From: Phycisphaerae bacterium
Lineage (GTDB): Bacteria; Planctomycetota; Phycisphaerae; Tepidisphaerales; Tepidisphaeraceae
NCBI GenBank assembly: GCA_026004655.1
Contig: BPJO01000005.1
Coordinates: 1 to 64,000, forward strand
Reading direction: 5' to 3'
Length of the DNA: 64,000 nt
Positions within the stretch are counted from its first letter, which is position 1. The number at the start of each line of letters is the position of its first letter. The notes under the pieces were generated by a model that was not told where the DNA came from, ran no database searches, and saw only the letters and a program-made list of their open reading frames with translations. The translations under genes and the position numbers were made by a program. Positions 51,828-61,362 of this stretch are shown piece by piece.

Positions 51828-51877
51828 GTTCTTTCGAAGATCAGATGATACCGTGTTGGTCGAACCTGTTTATTTTG

Positions 51878-52897
51878 TCACCAGGCATAGGCTTCGGGCG
51901 CTTGATGACGGGTCCAGTCGCTGATGCCTTCATCGGTAATCCCTTTGGGTCCGGGCCAGATTCGGTCCAGCGCTTTCAGCTGGTCGTCTGAGAGCTTGAT
52001 TTCTAAAGCCCGCAGGCTGTCGTTGAGTTGCTCGATCGTGCGTGGTCCGATGATCGGGGCAGTGACAGCCGGGTGATGCAAAGTCCATGCCAACGCAACG
52101 TGCGCGGGTTTTTCACCCAATTCCCGGCAAAACGCTTCCCATTTTTCGAGACGGGGTCGTTCTTTGTCGATTTTCTTTTGGGCAAGATCACCCGCCCGTC
52201 GGCCTTTCTCCATTTTTTCTAGGGCCCCACCCAAAATGCCCCCGTCCAACGGACTCCAAGGGATCACGCCAAGCCCGTAATTCATGGCTGCTGGCAAAAC
52301 CTCCAGCTCCACCCAACGACAGGCCAGCGAATATTTTGATTGTTCACTGACCAAACCCATGAAATGGCGTCGTTTGGCGGATTCGCTGGCTTGGGCGATA
52401 TGCCAGGCAGCAAAATTACTCGAACCGACATAAATGACTTTTCCCTGTCGGACGAGGATTTCAAATGCTTCCCAAATTTCGTCCCAGGGGGTCTGTCGGG
52501 AGATGTGGTGCATCTGATAAAGATCGATGTAGTCGGTTCGTAGACGCTTGAGAGAGTTTTCGCACGCCCGTCGGATCTTGACCGCGCTGAGTCCGCGATC
52601 CATGGTCCAATCCTTCTCGTCAGTGCGCATGTCTCCGAACACTTTGGTAGCCAGGATCGTTTTTTCTCGACGGTGACCTCCTTGTGCGAACCATCGTCCG
52701 ATGATCTGCTCGGTCAGGCCTTCACCTTTTTGCCAACCATAAACGTCGGCTGTATCAAAAAAGTTAATTCCTAGTTCATGGGCCTTATCCATCTGTTGGT
52801 GCGCTTCGGTTTCGGACGTATGGGGTCCATAGTTCATGGTTCCGAGACAAAGTCGGGATACTTTCAGTCCGGTTCTTCCCAAAGTGGTGTATTGCAT
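51878..52897 (-). CDS. aldo/keto reductase
   Basis: LKVSRLCLGTMNYG; LGINFFDTADVYG; DYIDLYQMHH. Confidence 0.95.
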   Translation of the reverse strand: MQYTTLGRTGLKVSRLCLGTMNYGPHTSETEAHQQMDKAHELGINFFDTADVYGWQKGEGLTEQIIGRWFAQGGHRREKTILATKVFGDMRTDEKDWTMDRGLSAVKIRRACENSLKRLRTDYIDLYQMHHISRQTPWDEIWEAFEILVRQGKVIYVGSSNFAAWHIAQASESAKRRHFMGLVSEQSKYSLACRWVELEVLPAAMNYGLGVIPWSPLDGGILGGALEKMEKGRRAGDLAQKKIDKERPRLEKWEAFCRELGEKPAHVALAWTLHHPAVTAPIIGPRTIEQLNDSLRALEIKLSDDQLKALDRIWPGPKGITDEGISDWTRHQAPEAYAW

Positions 52898-53005
52898 ACG
52901 AAATCTCTCTGATGCTTTTACAAGTCAGAATCGACAGTGTTGTCAGTAAAACTCATGATCCAAGGGATTAAATCGGTTATGAATTTTGATCGAATAGGGT
53001 CAGAA

Positions 53006-54280
53006 TCAAGGTAAATTGTCCGGTTTTTGTGCATTCCTGAAGCGTCGGAGTTGTTCTGTCATAAACGGATCATTGGGAAGAATTTTCAGAGCTTTTTCCT
53101 CTAGCGCAATGGCTTGGTCGATCTGGCCGAGACGGAAATGGACCTCTGCTAGCGTATCGAGGAAGGCAGGATTGTCGGGTTCGGCTTCGACCGCTCGTTG
53201 AGCCAGGATCAAGGCTTGCTGCAACTGTCTTCCGGAGCGAGCCAAAAGCCAGGCCAGATCATTGCTGTGGACCGGTTCATCGGGTTTGGCATCCAAGTTT
53301 GACTTCTGTCGGTCGTACACTTTTTGAAAATAGTCATCGACCTTGGCTTGGTCGACCGTTTTTTCAAGAACGGGGAGCACGTCCAGAAAGATCTCCATCT
53401 CGTCGGAGGAGGATTCCAGGATCTGCTGAGCGATTTTTTGTCGAGCAGGTTCATCCTGTCGAGAATCGGCATCTTTGAAACGATGCCAGAGAATTCGATG
53501 GTGGATTTGAACTTCCTGAGCCTGTTCAGGGACGTTGTTTTGCTGGAGGATCAAACCTTCGTTTCTTGCGAGGGTTTGAAACTGTTCCAGCCATTCCGCG
53601 GCTTGGGCATGCAGTTGAGCCTGTGCTGCGAGGTTATAAAACGGGATGATCATCCAAGCGTTCATATCCCCGGACTGCTCTTTTGCGTGATTCATCGCGT
53701 AGAGCAACCATTGACGCGCCTGAGGTTGTCGGGTTAACAAAGCGAATCGACCAGCAATCAGTGTAACAGGTCCGCTGGATCGGACCGGATCGATCTTGTG
53801 TATTGCCTCACGCCAGCTGGGAGAATCCGAGACCGGTCCCGACAAGGCCACCTGCCACGCCACTTCCGAGGATGTTTCGGTATTCAAGACCCTTAAACAG
53901 GCACTGACCGCGTCAGGGACGGTATCGGCTTGGTTGAGCAGATGGTGGAGTCGTTCGATACGTTCTGACGCTCTGGCTAACCCGTAGTTTTGCAGAACCC
54001 CGACCACGATTTCGGAGTCACCCGGGAGAGTCCAGGGCAAACGGGCCAAAAGAGAAGACGCTGCTGATGCCACCGCAGGACGCGGAGAACGACCGGCCTG
54101 GGTCAGTTTTTCCCTGGCAGCTTCCCCCAGGCGTAAAAGTTCCTCCGAAGCCTGTTGGCGTACCACCGGGTCGGGATGGGCCAATTGATCGATCAGGGAA
54201 TCAATGGGATCTTCGGAACTGATTCCCCACGCGACTGCCCACACACAGGATAGGATAATTGCTGGCAGTAGCTTTGGCAT
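53006..54280 (-). CDS. exported HEAT/TPR-type hypothetical protein
   Basis: Signal peptide-like N-term; HPDPVVRQQASEELLRLG; C-terminal TPR-like NPAFLDTLAEVHFRLGQIDQAIALEEKAL. Confidence 0.75.
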   Translation of the reverse strand: MPKLLPAIILSCVWAVAWGISSEDPIDSLIDQLAHPDPVVRQQASEELLRLGEAAREKLTQAGRSPRPAVASAASSLLARLPWTLPGDSEIVVGVLQNYGLARASERIERLHHLLNQADTVPDAVSACLRVLNTETSSEVAWQVALSGPVSDSPSWREAIHKIDPVRSSGPVTLIAGRFALLTRQPQARQWLLYAMNHAKEQSGDMNAWMIIPFYNLAAQAQLHAQAAEWLEQFQTLARNEGLILQQNNVPEQAQEVQIHHRILWHRFKDADSRQDEPARQKIAQQILESSSDEMEIFLDVLPVLEKTVDQAKVDDYFQKVYDRQKSNLDAKPDEPVHSNDLAWLLARSGRQLQQALILAQRAVEAEPDNPAFLDTLAEVHFRLGQIDQAIALEEKALKILPNDPFMTEQLRRFRNAQKPDNLP

Positions 54281-54378
54281 GGAGTCATCGTAGTTGGCTA
54301 CCCGGTGTAAGCAAAGAAAAATCCCTTGCCAACGACGAGCGTTTTTCGACTCTTCGGACGGGCAGTTCAGGCGAACTG

Positions 54379-54783
54379 TTACTTGATGAATCGAATGCAG
54401 ACCGGATAACGATATCGGATCCCGCTGTTGGCTTTGACAGAGGCAATGATAATGAAGATCAGAGAAGTAATTGCCACCGCGGGAATCAGCAAGATACCGA
54501 TTACAATGATGATCAGAATTGCAGAAACGATCAACGCGAGGATCACGGTAATCTGAAAATTGAGCGATTCCTTTCCTTGGTCATCGACAAACGGAAAATC
54601 ATTTTTCTTGATCAACCAGACGACCAGGGGTCCGATGATGAATCCGAAAGGGATGATGAAACCGGCCAGTGCAGCCAGATGACACAACATGCCCCACAGA
54701 CGGGCGTCTTTGTTTTCTTCAATGTCAGCCGGATTACCGACCGGCGTAGCAAAGGGTGTTGGGTTGGGATTAACTTCGGTCAT
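54379..54783 (-). CDS. DUF4870/Tic20-like membrane protein
   Basis: RLWGMLCHLAALAGFIIPFGFIIGPLVVWLIKKNDFPFVDDQGKESLNFQI. Confidence 0.9.
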   Translation of the reverse strand: MTEVNPNPTPFATPVGNPADIEENKDARLWGMLCHLAALAGFIIPFGFIIGPLVVWLIKKNDFPFVDDQGKESLNFQITVILALIVSAILIIIVIGILLIPAVAITSLIFIIIASVKANSGIRYRYPVCIRFIK

Positions 54784-54858
54784 ATTTGACTCCTTCCAGA
54801 GAATAAAATGGTCGACATCGACCCGTGAATGATCACTATCCACTTTTTTGGGAAGGGA

Positions 54859-55488
54859 TCAATCCTCATTTTCGGATTTATTCCTCAGGAGTCGGGTTTT
54901 CAGCCAGTTCCGTCGCCATTCTGGCATCTGTTCCGGGGTTAAATCTTTCCACAATCCTCGTTGTTTTCTTCGGGCCTCGGCTTCGGCTTGGCCCATTCGG
55001 CTGGAGAGGTATCCTGTTTGTCGGCGATCGACATACGCGTACCCATAGTGCACCAACGAAAGATTGATGCACTCATTGTCGTTCAGATAGACATACGCGA
55101 TAAGACGTCCGTCGGGATCGCGTCTTTGAGTGCCTTCAAAGCGGAGTACCACTTTTTTCCCATCGATCCGCTGGTGGAGGTATTGTTTGGCTTGCGAGGC
55201 AAAGTGAGCAGGTGGTTGACCGGCAGGGGATAGTTCCGGAGCATCAATTCCCTTGAGACTGACTTCTTCAAGTCGATGGTCGGGTGTCCGGATACGAACC
55301 CGATCGCCGTGCAGTACCTGATCGACGATCACGTATTGTCCTTGGAGTTCGGAAGCATAATCCCGGTGACGGGCGTGGCTGTAAAATCCTGCGACCGTCA
55401 ATAAAAGCCCGATGACCACCAAACCCAACCGACGCTGACGGTAGCGACGGACAATGACCGAAGGATTCGCCCGGTAGGCAGTCACCAC
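54859..55488 (-). CDS. thermonuclease-like (SNase) protein with N-terminal TM
   Basis: VLHGDRVRIRTPDHRLEEVSLKGIDAPEL; GRLIAYVYLNDNECINLSLVHYGYAYV. Confidence 0.9.
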   Translation of the reverse strand: MVTAYRANPSVIVRRYRQRRLGLVVIGLLLTVAGFYSHARHRDYASELQGQYVIVDQVLHGDRVRIRTPDHRLEEVSLKGIDAPELSPAGQPPAHFASQAKQYLHQRIDGKKVVLRFEGTQRRDPDGRLIAYVYLNDNECINLSLVHYGYAYVDRRQTGYLSSRMGQAEAEARRKQRGLWKDLTPEQMPEWRRNWLKTRLLRNKSENED

Positions 55489-56210
55489 TGAGCTTCCTCA
55501 AAGGGATTGGTAGGCGCTTTGACCTTGGGTTTGGGTAGCAAACCGAGCATCGCTTTGGCGAAACCTGTATCGACCGTCCCGACGCGCACGTTCAGTCTCG
55601 AACCCTCGATCAAATTGATCGGCGAGGGGAAACGCCCGTCCGCTACAGCCCGATCCAGACCCTCACGGGTAAAGAGTACGGGTGTTAGCAACGATACGAC
55701 AGATTGATCTTGAGTCCATCCGGTCCCGGGCAGTTGGTCGGCTTTGAAGATCGGCCCCGGTGACCGACAAGCCAACGCGATCACCTCTTTTTTGCCCTTC
55801 ATTCCCAGAATCGCATCCAAATCCGTGTAAGGCACCACAGGACGGGCACCGTCGTGCACCAAAACGTGTTTGATTTCTGGGGGCAACGCCTTCTGGGCTT
55901 CGGCTAACTGAGACCACCAGGTGTCGCCTCCTGTCACCAGCTTGATCCCCATGAACATCAGATGACTGCTTAGTTTTCTTTTGACTTCGTCAGCCTGTTT
56001 CGGGTCGATCACCACCAGGGTTTTGAAAACTCCCTCCCGATTGGAAAACATTTCCATGCAACGAAGAACACTCTCCCGTCCGTCCACTTTGATCATGGCG
56101 CCGGGCGGGTCATCCACGGTCGGCGGGGCGGTCAGAATCACAACACCAAGATCACTCACCAAAACCTCCTGGCTTTTTTTGAGCATTTTACGGAATCCGC
56201 GGAATGTCAA
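55482..56210 (-). CDS. ispD: 2-C-methyl-D-erythritol 4-phosphate cytidylyltransferase-like
   Basis: VLVHDGARPVVPYTDLDAIL; TGWTQDQSVVSLLTPVLFTREGL; GSRLNVRVGTVDT. Confidence 0.8.
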   Translation of the reverse strand: MTFRGFRKMLKKSQEVLVSDLGVVILTAPPTVDDPPGAMIKVDGRESVLRCMEMFSNREGVFKTLVVIDPKQADEVKRKLSSHLMFMGIKLVTGGDTWWSQLAEAQKALPPEIKHVLVHDGARPVVPYTDLDAILGMKGKKEVIALACRSPGPIFKADQLPGTGWTQDQSVVSLLTPVLFTREGLDRAVADGRFPSPINLIEGSRLNVRVGTVDTGFAKAMLGLLPKPKVKAPTNPFEEAQW

Positions 56211-56237
56211 GTAAAATACCCGGTCGGATCGTCTGCG

Positions 56238-57030
56238 TCATCCCATTCGCATCAGTGACAATATGCTGTCAGTCACCAGGTAGATTCCCATGACAAAAAC
56301 CGCGACATAGACAAACCGAAAAAAACTTTGATCGGTCAGTTTCCGGATCAGAACAAACCCGCATCCTGCGCCTAGAAACACCAGGGGCGCAAGCATCCCG
56401 GCCTGTTTCCAGTTGACCGCGTCGAATTGTCCGACCCCATAATAGAACGGGATCTTGCTCGAGTTGGCCAGAAAGAAAAAAAACGGCTGTCGTTCCGACG
56501 AATACCCGACGTTCTAGTCGCAAAGGCAGCAAATAGGCTGCCATGATCGGACCGGCTGCGTGGGCGAGTGTGGTGCTGATACCGATAAACAGTCCGGTCA
56601 CCCACGAACGCGACGGTTCGGACATCAATCTCTGTTGGATCCCCTTGTACGTCCGCCACCAATGCAAGCTCACTAAAAAGATCGACTCCAGCCCGATCTC
56701 CAGACGCATCAACACCCCGACAAGATGGGCGCTTTGCTGATGAATTGTCAGAAGTAAAAGTGATCCGATACCGATCCCGATTCCCGTCGGCCAGAGCAGG
56801 GGACGTATGTACGAAAAATCATAAATCCGACGATATTGGGCTACTGCAATCAGGTCCCCCAGAATCAACAGGGGCAAAAGCAGTCCTAGTGCTGCTTCTG
56901 CGCCCATCGGTGTGTGTCCCAGTGCGATGGCGGTCATCGGTACCACAATCAGACCCATACCCGCGCCGAGGCCTGATTTGGTCAAACCGATGAGAAAAAC
57001 CGACAGGCAAATGATCAGCCAAGGAATCAT
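56238..57030 (-). CDS. TauE/SafE-family permease, one +1 frameshift
   Basis: LIGLTKSGLGAGMGLIVVPM. A8 run at 56476-56483 (T8 on coding strand) shortened by one gives VFFFLANSSKIPFYYGVGQFDAVNWKQAG...SILSLMRMG*. Confidence 0.85.
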
Positions 57031-57050
57031 ACGTCCGTACCAAAGGCTGA

Positions 57051-59891
57051 TCACCAGTCCAACGGGCTTTGCCATGCCCGGGTCATTTGATCAATTGACA
57101 ACCTCAACGTGGGTTCTTCACCGGAAAGACAGATCAATTCGGGTTCATTTTGGGTTGTTCCCAGCAGCAGGGTCCGGGCATCGTCTCCGAAAGCCTGTTG
57201 AATCATTTCGATTTCCGTCGATCCGGTCAGTTCCACGACATATCCCCCGGGCTTTTCCTCAAAAGGATCTACCTGCTGGAGGGTCGAGGATTGGATCGCG
57301 AGTCCGATACCCGAACCGATACACATTTCCGCAGCGGAGACGAGGTATCCCCCGTCAGACACGTCATGGATCGCCCGGAACAAACCCTCATCCCGAAGTC
57401 GGGATAAAATGCGGTGCACCCTGGCGAGGGTCGGTAGATCAAAAGCACGGGTAGCCTGAATCACCAACACTCGATCGGAAGGGGCTTTAAAGTCCATGGT
57501 CACCACCCGACCCACGTCCTCGATCGTTCCGATGGCGGAGATCAGGAGGGTGTTGGGGATTTTGATCACCCGGCCGGTCTCGGAATCGGTGAACTGATTG
57601 TGAAGCGAATCTTTTCCCGAAATGAAAGGCACCCCATAAGCCAAGGCGGCATCACGACAGGCTTCGCACGAGCGAACCAGTGTTCCCATGGCGATTTCGT
57701 CGTGGGTGCCCGGCCAGCAAAAGTTGTCGAGGATCGCGAGTCGATCCAGATTCGCACCGACACAGACGGCGTTGCGAAGGGCTTCATCAATGGCTGCGAT
57801 CGACATGAGATACGGATCCGCAATCCCCGGGGCCAGTCCGCAGGACAGGATCACACCCCGGTCCGAACCGAGCTTGGGTCTGAACACCGAGGCGTCACTC
57901 GGTCCGGTCTGTCGGGGTCCGGTCAGGGGTTTGACCACAGATCCGCCTTGAACTTCATGATCGTATTGTCGAATTATCCAATGCTTGGACGCGATATTCG
58001 GGTGCTTTAGTTTATTGAGCAATTCTTGACCGGGGTTCTGTGTAGAAGACGGAATACAAGGGGATGAGTCGTCGGTTTTGATAACGGCTTTTCGGGTTGG
58101 CATGGGAATACCGTCGTGTAAAAATGTCATGGACATTCGTCCGACTTCCGTTCCCTGGTAGGTCAGGATCAGTTCCCGTTGTTCGGTTCCGAAGGTTCCG
58201 ATGACGGTGGCTTCGACGTTTTCACTCCGAGCCAGTTTCAACAGCGGGTCGACGTGTTGAGGGGGCACGCTTAGCACCATTCGCTCCTGAGCTTCGCTGA
58301 TCCAGATTTCGTCGTACTTGAGTCCTTTGTATTTCAAAGGTACTTTTTCGAGCTGAACCCAAGCGCCGACCTCGGCCCCCATTTCTCCGACGGCGCTGGA
58401 TAATCCACCTGCCCCACAATCCGTCAAGGCATTGTAGAGTCCTAGGTCACGGGCTTGCAGGAGCACGTCCATCATCCGTTTTTGTTCGATCGCGTTTCCG
58501 ATCTGCACCGCATGGGAGAACTCGTCCTGGTGTTTATCCGTCAATTCGGCTGAGGAAAAAGTCGCACCATGAATCCCGTCCCTTCCGGTGCGTCCGCCGA
58601 TGACGACGATCGCGTCACCGGGATGGACTTTTTTGGTAATCTTGTCATTCGGGATTAATCCGACACACCCGCAAAAGACTAGCGGATTTCCCACGTAGCG
58701 GTCATCGAAATAGACCGCCCCGTTCACAGTCGGGATGCCCATCCGGTTACCATAATCTCGGACCCCAGCCACTACCTGTTGCAAAATCCGTTTCGGATGA
58801 ATCACACCACGGGGAAGGGGGACGTTTTCCAGGCTTCGGTCCGGATAGGCGACACAGAAAACGTCTGTGTTGGCTACCGGTTTGGCGCCTAGACCTGTTC
58901 CTAACACGTCCCGAATACACCCTCCGATCCCGGTGGCGCTTCCCCCGTACGGCTCGATCGCACTCGGTCGGTTGTGGGTTTCGACTTTGAAGCAGACCGC
59001 GTCCTGGTCGTCAAACCGGATCACCCCGGCATTGTCTTTGAACACGCTCAGACAAAACCCGTCCTGTCGTTGCCTCATCAGTGATTGGGTACTAGCAAAG
59101 ATCGTTTCCTTGATCAGATTGGTGTAAGTCCGCAGGGTTTTTCCGGATTCGTCCAACACATGTACAGCGCTTTTAAGGGTTTTGTGGACGCAATGTTCGG
59201 ACCACGTCTGCGCGAGTGTTTCCAGTTCGATATCGGTTGGTTCCCTTCCTTGCTGACGGAAGTAGTTTTGGATTGCTTGCATCTCGGCTAGGCTCAGGAA
59301 CAGGTGTCCCTGACGCGACAGTGTCTGCAATTGAAGGTCATCCAAATCTCGAATCGGGACGTGCCGCAATCGGAACTCATGCTCGTGGGCATGAGCAAAT
59401 TGTCGGGGAAGATAAGGTTCGTAAAAGACCGACTCCACGACCGGATTCGCAAGACATTGTCGAGCAATGGTTTGCAACTGTTGTGGGGTCAGCGACGCGG
59501 AAAAAAGGTAGGCCCGCCCGGTCCTCACTTGGGTTACGGGTAACCCCATGTCCCGGATCGCCATTTCGGTCGAAGCCGCCACCGGATCCATGACGCCGGG
59601 TTTCAGATGAACTTCGATGCGGCATTTTGACGCATCAGGCGGGACGTCATCCACTACACAGGTCTGTTCAACCACCGGATCGGCCAGGAGTTCGTCTGCG
59701 ATTCGTTGAACCTCTTCCCGCGATGCAGGGGTGTCGATGAAAAACACCCGAAACACACGGGTTTCTCCGGGATCGATTCCGATTTGCTGGATCTGAGACC
59801 GGACCGTTGACGACTGAGGGTCGGCAGTGGAAGAACGGCAGTGCGTCCATACGTCGATTCGATAAACCATAAACGGATTGTAAGCATCCAT
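57051..59891 (-). CDS. purL: phosphoribosylformylglycinamidine synthase, PurL synthetase domain with N-terminal PurS-like extension
   Basis: SEHCVHKTL, VETHNRPSAIEPYGGSATGIGGCIRDVLG, GGRTGRDGIHGATFSSAEL, CGAGGLSSAVGEMG; ~180 aa N-terminal extension; no PurQ glutaminase domain. Confidence 0.93.
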   Translation of the reverse strand: MDAYNPFMVYRIDVWTHCRSSTADPQSSTVRSQIQQIGIDPGETRVFRVFFIDTPASREEVQRIADELLADPVVEQTCVVDDVPPDASKCRIEVHLKPGVMDPVAASTEMAIRDMGLPVTQVRTGRAYLFSASLTPQQLQTIARQCLANPVVESVFYEPYLPRQFAHAHEHEFRLRHVPIRDLDDLQLQTLSRQGHLFLSLAEMQAIQNYFRQQGREPTDIELETLAQTWSEHCVHKTLKSAVHVLDESGKTLRTYTNLIKETIFASTQSLMRQRQDGFCLSVFKDNAGVIRFDDQDAVCFKVETHNRPSAIEPYGGSATGIGGCIRDVLGTGLGAKPVANTDVFCVAYPDRSLENVPLPRGVIHPKRILQQVVAGVRDYGNRMGIPTVNGAVYFDDRYVGNPLVFCGCVGLIPNDKITKKVHPGDAIVVIGGRTGRDGIHGATFSSAELTDKHQDEFSHAVQIGNAIEQKRMMDVLLQARDLGLYNALTDCGAGGLSSAVGEMGAEVGAWVQLEKVPLKYKGLKYDEIWISEAQERMVLSVPPQHVDPLLKLARSENVEATVIGTFGTEQRELILTYQGTEVGRMSMTFLHDGIPMPTRKAVIKTDDSSPCIPSSTQNPGQELLNKLKHPNIASKHWIIRQYDHEVQGGSVVKPLTGPRQTGPSDASVFRPKLGSDRGVILSCGLAPGIADPYLMSIAAIDEALRNAVCVGANLDRLAILDNFCWPGTHDEIAMGTLVRSCEACRDAALAYGVPFISGKDSLHNQFTDSETGRVIKIPNTLLISAIGTIEDVGRVVTMDFKAPSDRVLVIQATRAFDLPTLARVHRILSRLRDEGLFRAIHDVSDGGYLVSAAEMCIGSGIGLAIQSSTLQQVDPFEEKPGGYVVELTGSTEIEMIQQAFGDDARTLLLGTTQNEPELICLSGEEPTLRLSIDQMTRAWQSPLDW

Positions 59892-59962
59892 CGGACGGGG
59901 GAAAGTGCCGCGGAATCAATCTGCAAAGGTCGGTCGATTGAGGACCACAGGCCGGACCGTAT

Positions 59963-61321
59963 TCATTGAACATTCTGTTTGGAAGCCCATTCCCTCCAGA
60001 CTTCGGCAAACTCCGCGTACCCCACGTTGTAATGTTTTTGCAGGGCTTTTTCCGGTTCCATTCCGTCTTTGATGTCGTCAATCAGGTTAATGAACTTTTT
60101 TCGACTAGTTTTGATCAGGAGTTCGACCATCGTCTGCATGACCGGATACCACTGTCCGTTGGGCATGACTTGGTCATCGAACAGGGGCATGACATTCACC
60201 CGGTTTTGTGCAAGCAGTTTAGCGGTACGGTATTTTTCGGGATAAGGGAAAACGCTTGACGCGATCACTTCCGCGATGCCCTCGTTCAACCACCGGGGGA
60301 TAAACTCGTTGGTACGGTACCGGGCTAAAAAGGCATGGGTAAACTCGTGGACGAGGACATACCCCCAAAGTCGCTCGGCTTGTTGGATGTCAGTCGATCC
60401 GGTCAGTGATCCGTCCGGTTTCCACATGACCAGGTGTCCCTGACCGTCATCGTGTCCTCGGTAATATCCTGCCACCTGACGTGAAACCGGAAACGTATCG
60501 ACCGTCTGAGCAAAACGGGAAAAGTCGCTGAATCGTACGAACATATAAACAGGCAGCTTCCCGACAAAAATATTGTCTTTGGGAGACATGTCGAACTGTC
60601 GGCTGACGACCCGGTAGGATTGTTCCAGATTTTTACGAAGAAAGTCGTGTTCACGCGGGTCCCAGTCCGTAAAGACGATGAAATGATCGGTTTCGAACTC
60701 GGTCAGATTCAGCCCAAGTCGTTGTTCGATCTGTTGTTGCTGGTCGCGGATGCGTTTCATGGCAGCTGCGACCTGTTCCGGAGTGGCGGGCGTGTAGTTG
60801 ACCCGTTCAACTTTTTGTCCTTTTTTCCGTCCGGGTTGAGCAACCGGAGAGGGATCTGCTTCATTTCGAATCAATTCGTCTTTCGGTTTCGTTGTCGGAG
60901 CATGATCGACCGATGTCGGGGCTGATCCTGCGAGGATGTTGTCGGCTTGGTTTTTGAGTTCTGGATCGAGCTTCACCGCCTGTTGAAGTGCGAACTTCGC
61001 CTGCTCACGGGCGCCCAGTTTCCAACCCCATTCGCCGAGCTGTAACCATTGATCAGCACTGGACTTATCGATCAATCTCTGACGCAATACGAACGCGCTG
61101 GTTGGTGTGATTTCGGACCACGGAAGGATCCGGTCTTCCTGACCGATTCTCAACGCAAACTGTTCCTGATCGTACCAGAGCAACTGACCACGGAGTTTGG
61201 TGGGACGTGTTCCTGTAGCAGGGAAGAAAACCTCCGCATACAACGGTTTTTCCACCGTCACCGGTTCGGCAAAACACAGGTTGCATAAAACAAAAATGAT
61301 CCCGAAACCGATATGACGCAT
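59963..61321 (-). CDS. exported gluzincin-like peptidase (HEFTH) of unknown function
   Basis: Signal peptide; GYVLVHEFTHAFLARYRTNEFIPRWLNEGIAEVIAS. Confidence 0.8.
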   Translation of the reverse strand: MRHIGFGIIFVLCNLCFAEPVTVEKPLYAEVFFPATGTRPTKLRGQLLWYDQEQFALRIGQEDRILPWSEITPTSAFVLRQRLIDKSSADQWLQLGEWGWKLGAREQAKFALQQAVKLDPELKNQADNILAGSAPTSVDHAPTTKPKDELIRNEADPSPVAQPGRKKGQKVERVNYTPATPEQVAAAMKRIRDQQQQIEQRLGLNLTEFETDHFIVFTDWDPREHDFLRKNLEQSYRVVSRQFDMSPKDNIFVGKLPVYMFVRFSDFSRFAQTVDTFPVSRQVAGYYRGHDDGQGHLVMWKPDGSLTGSTDIQQAERLWGYVLVHEFTHAFLARYRTNEFIPRWLNEGIAEVIASSVFPYPEKYRTAKLLAQNRVNVMPLFDDQVMPNGQWYPVMQTMVELLIKTSRKKFINLIDDIKDGMEPEKALQKHYNVGYAEFAEVWREWASKQNVQ

Positions 61322-61362
61322 GGATTGTTCCCGTTAACTAAGAGTACATTACCCCCCGACGG

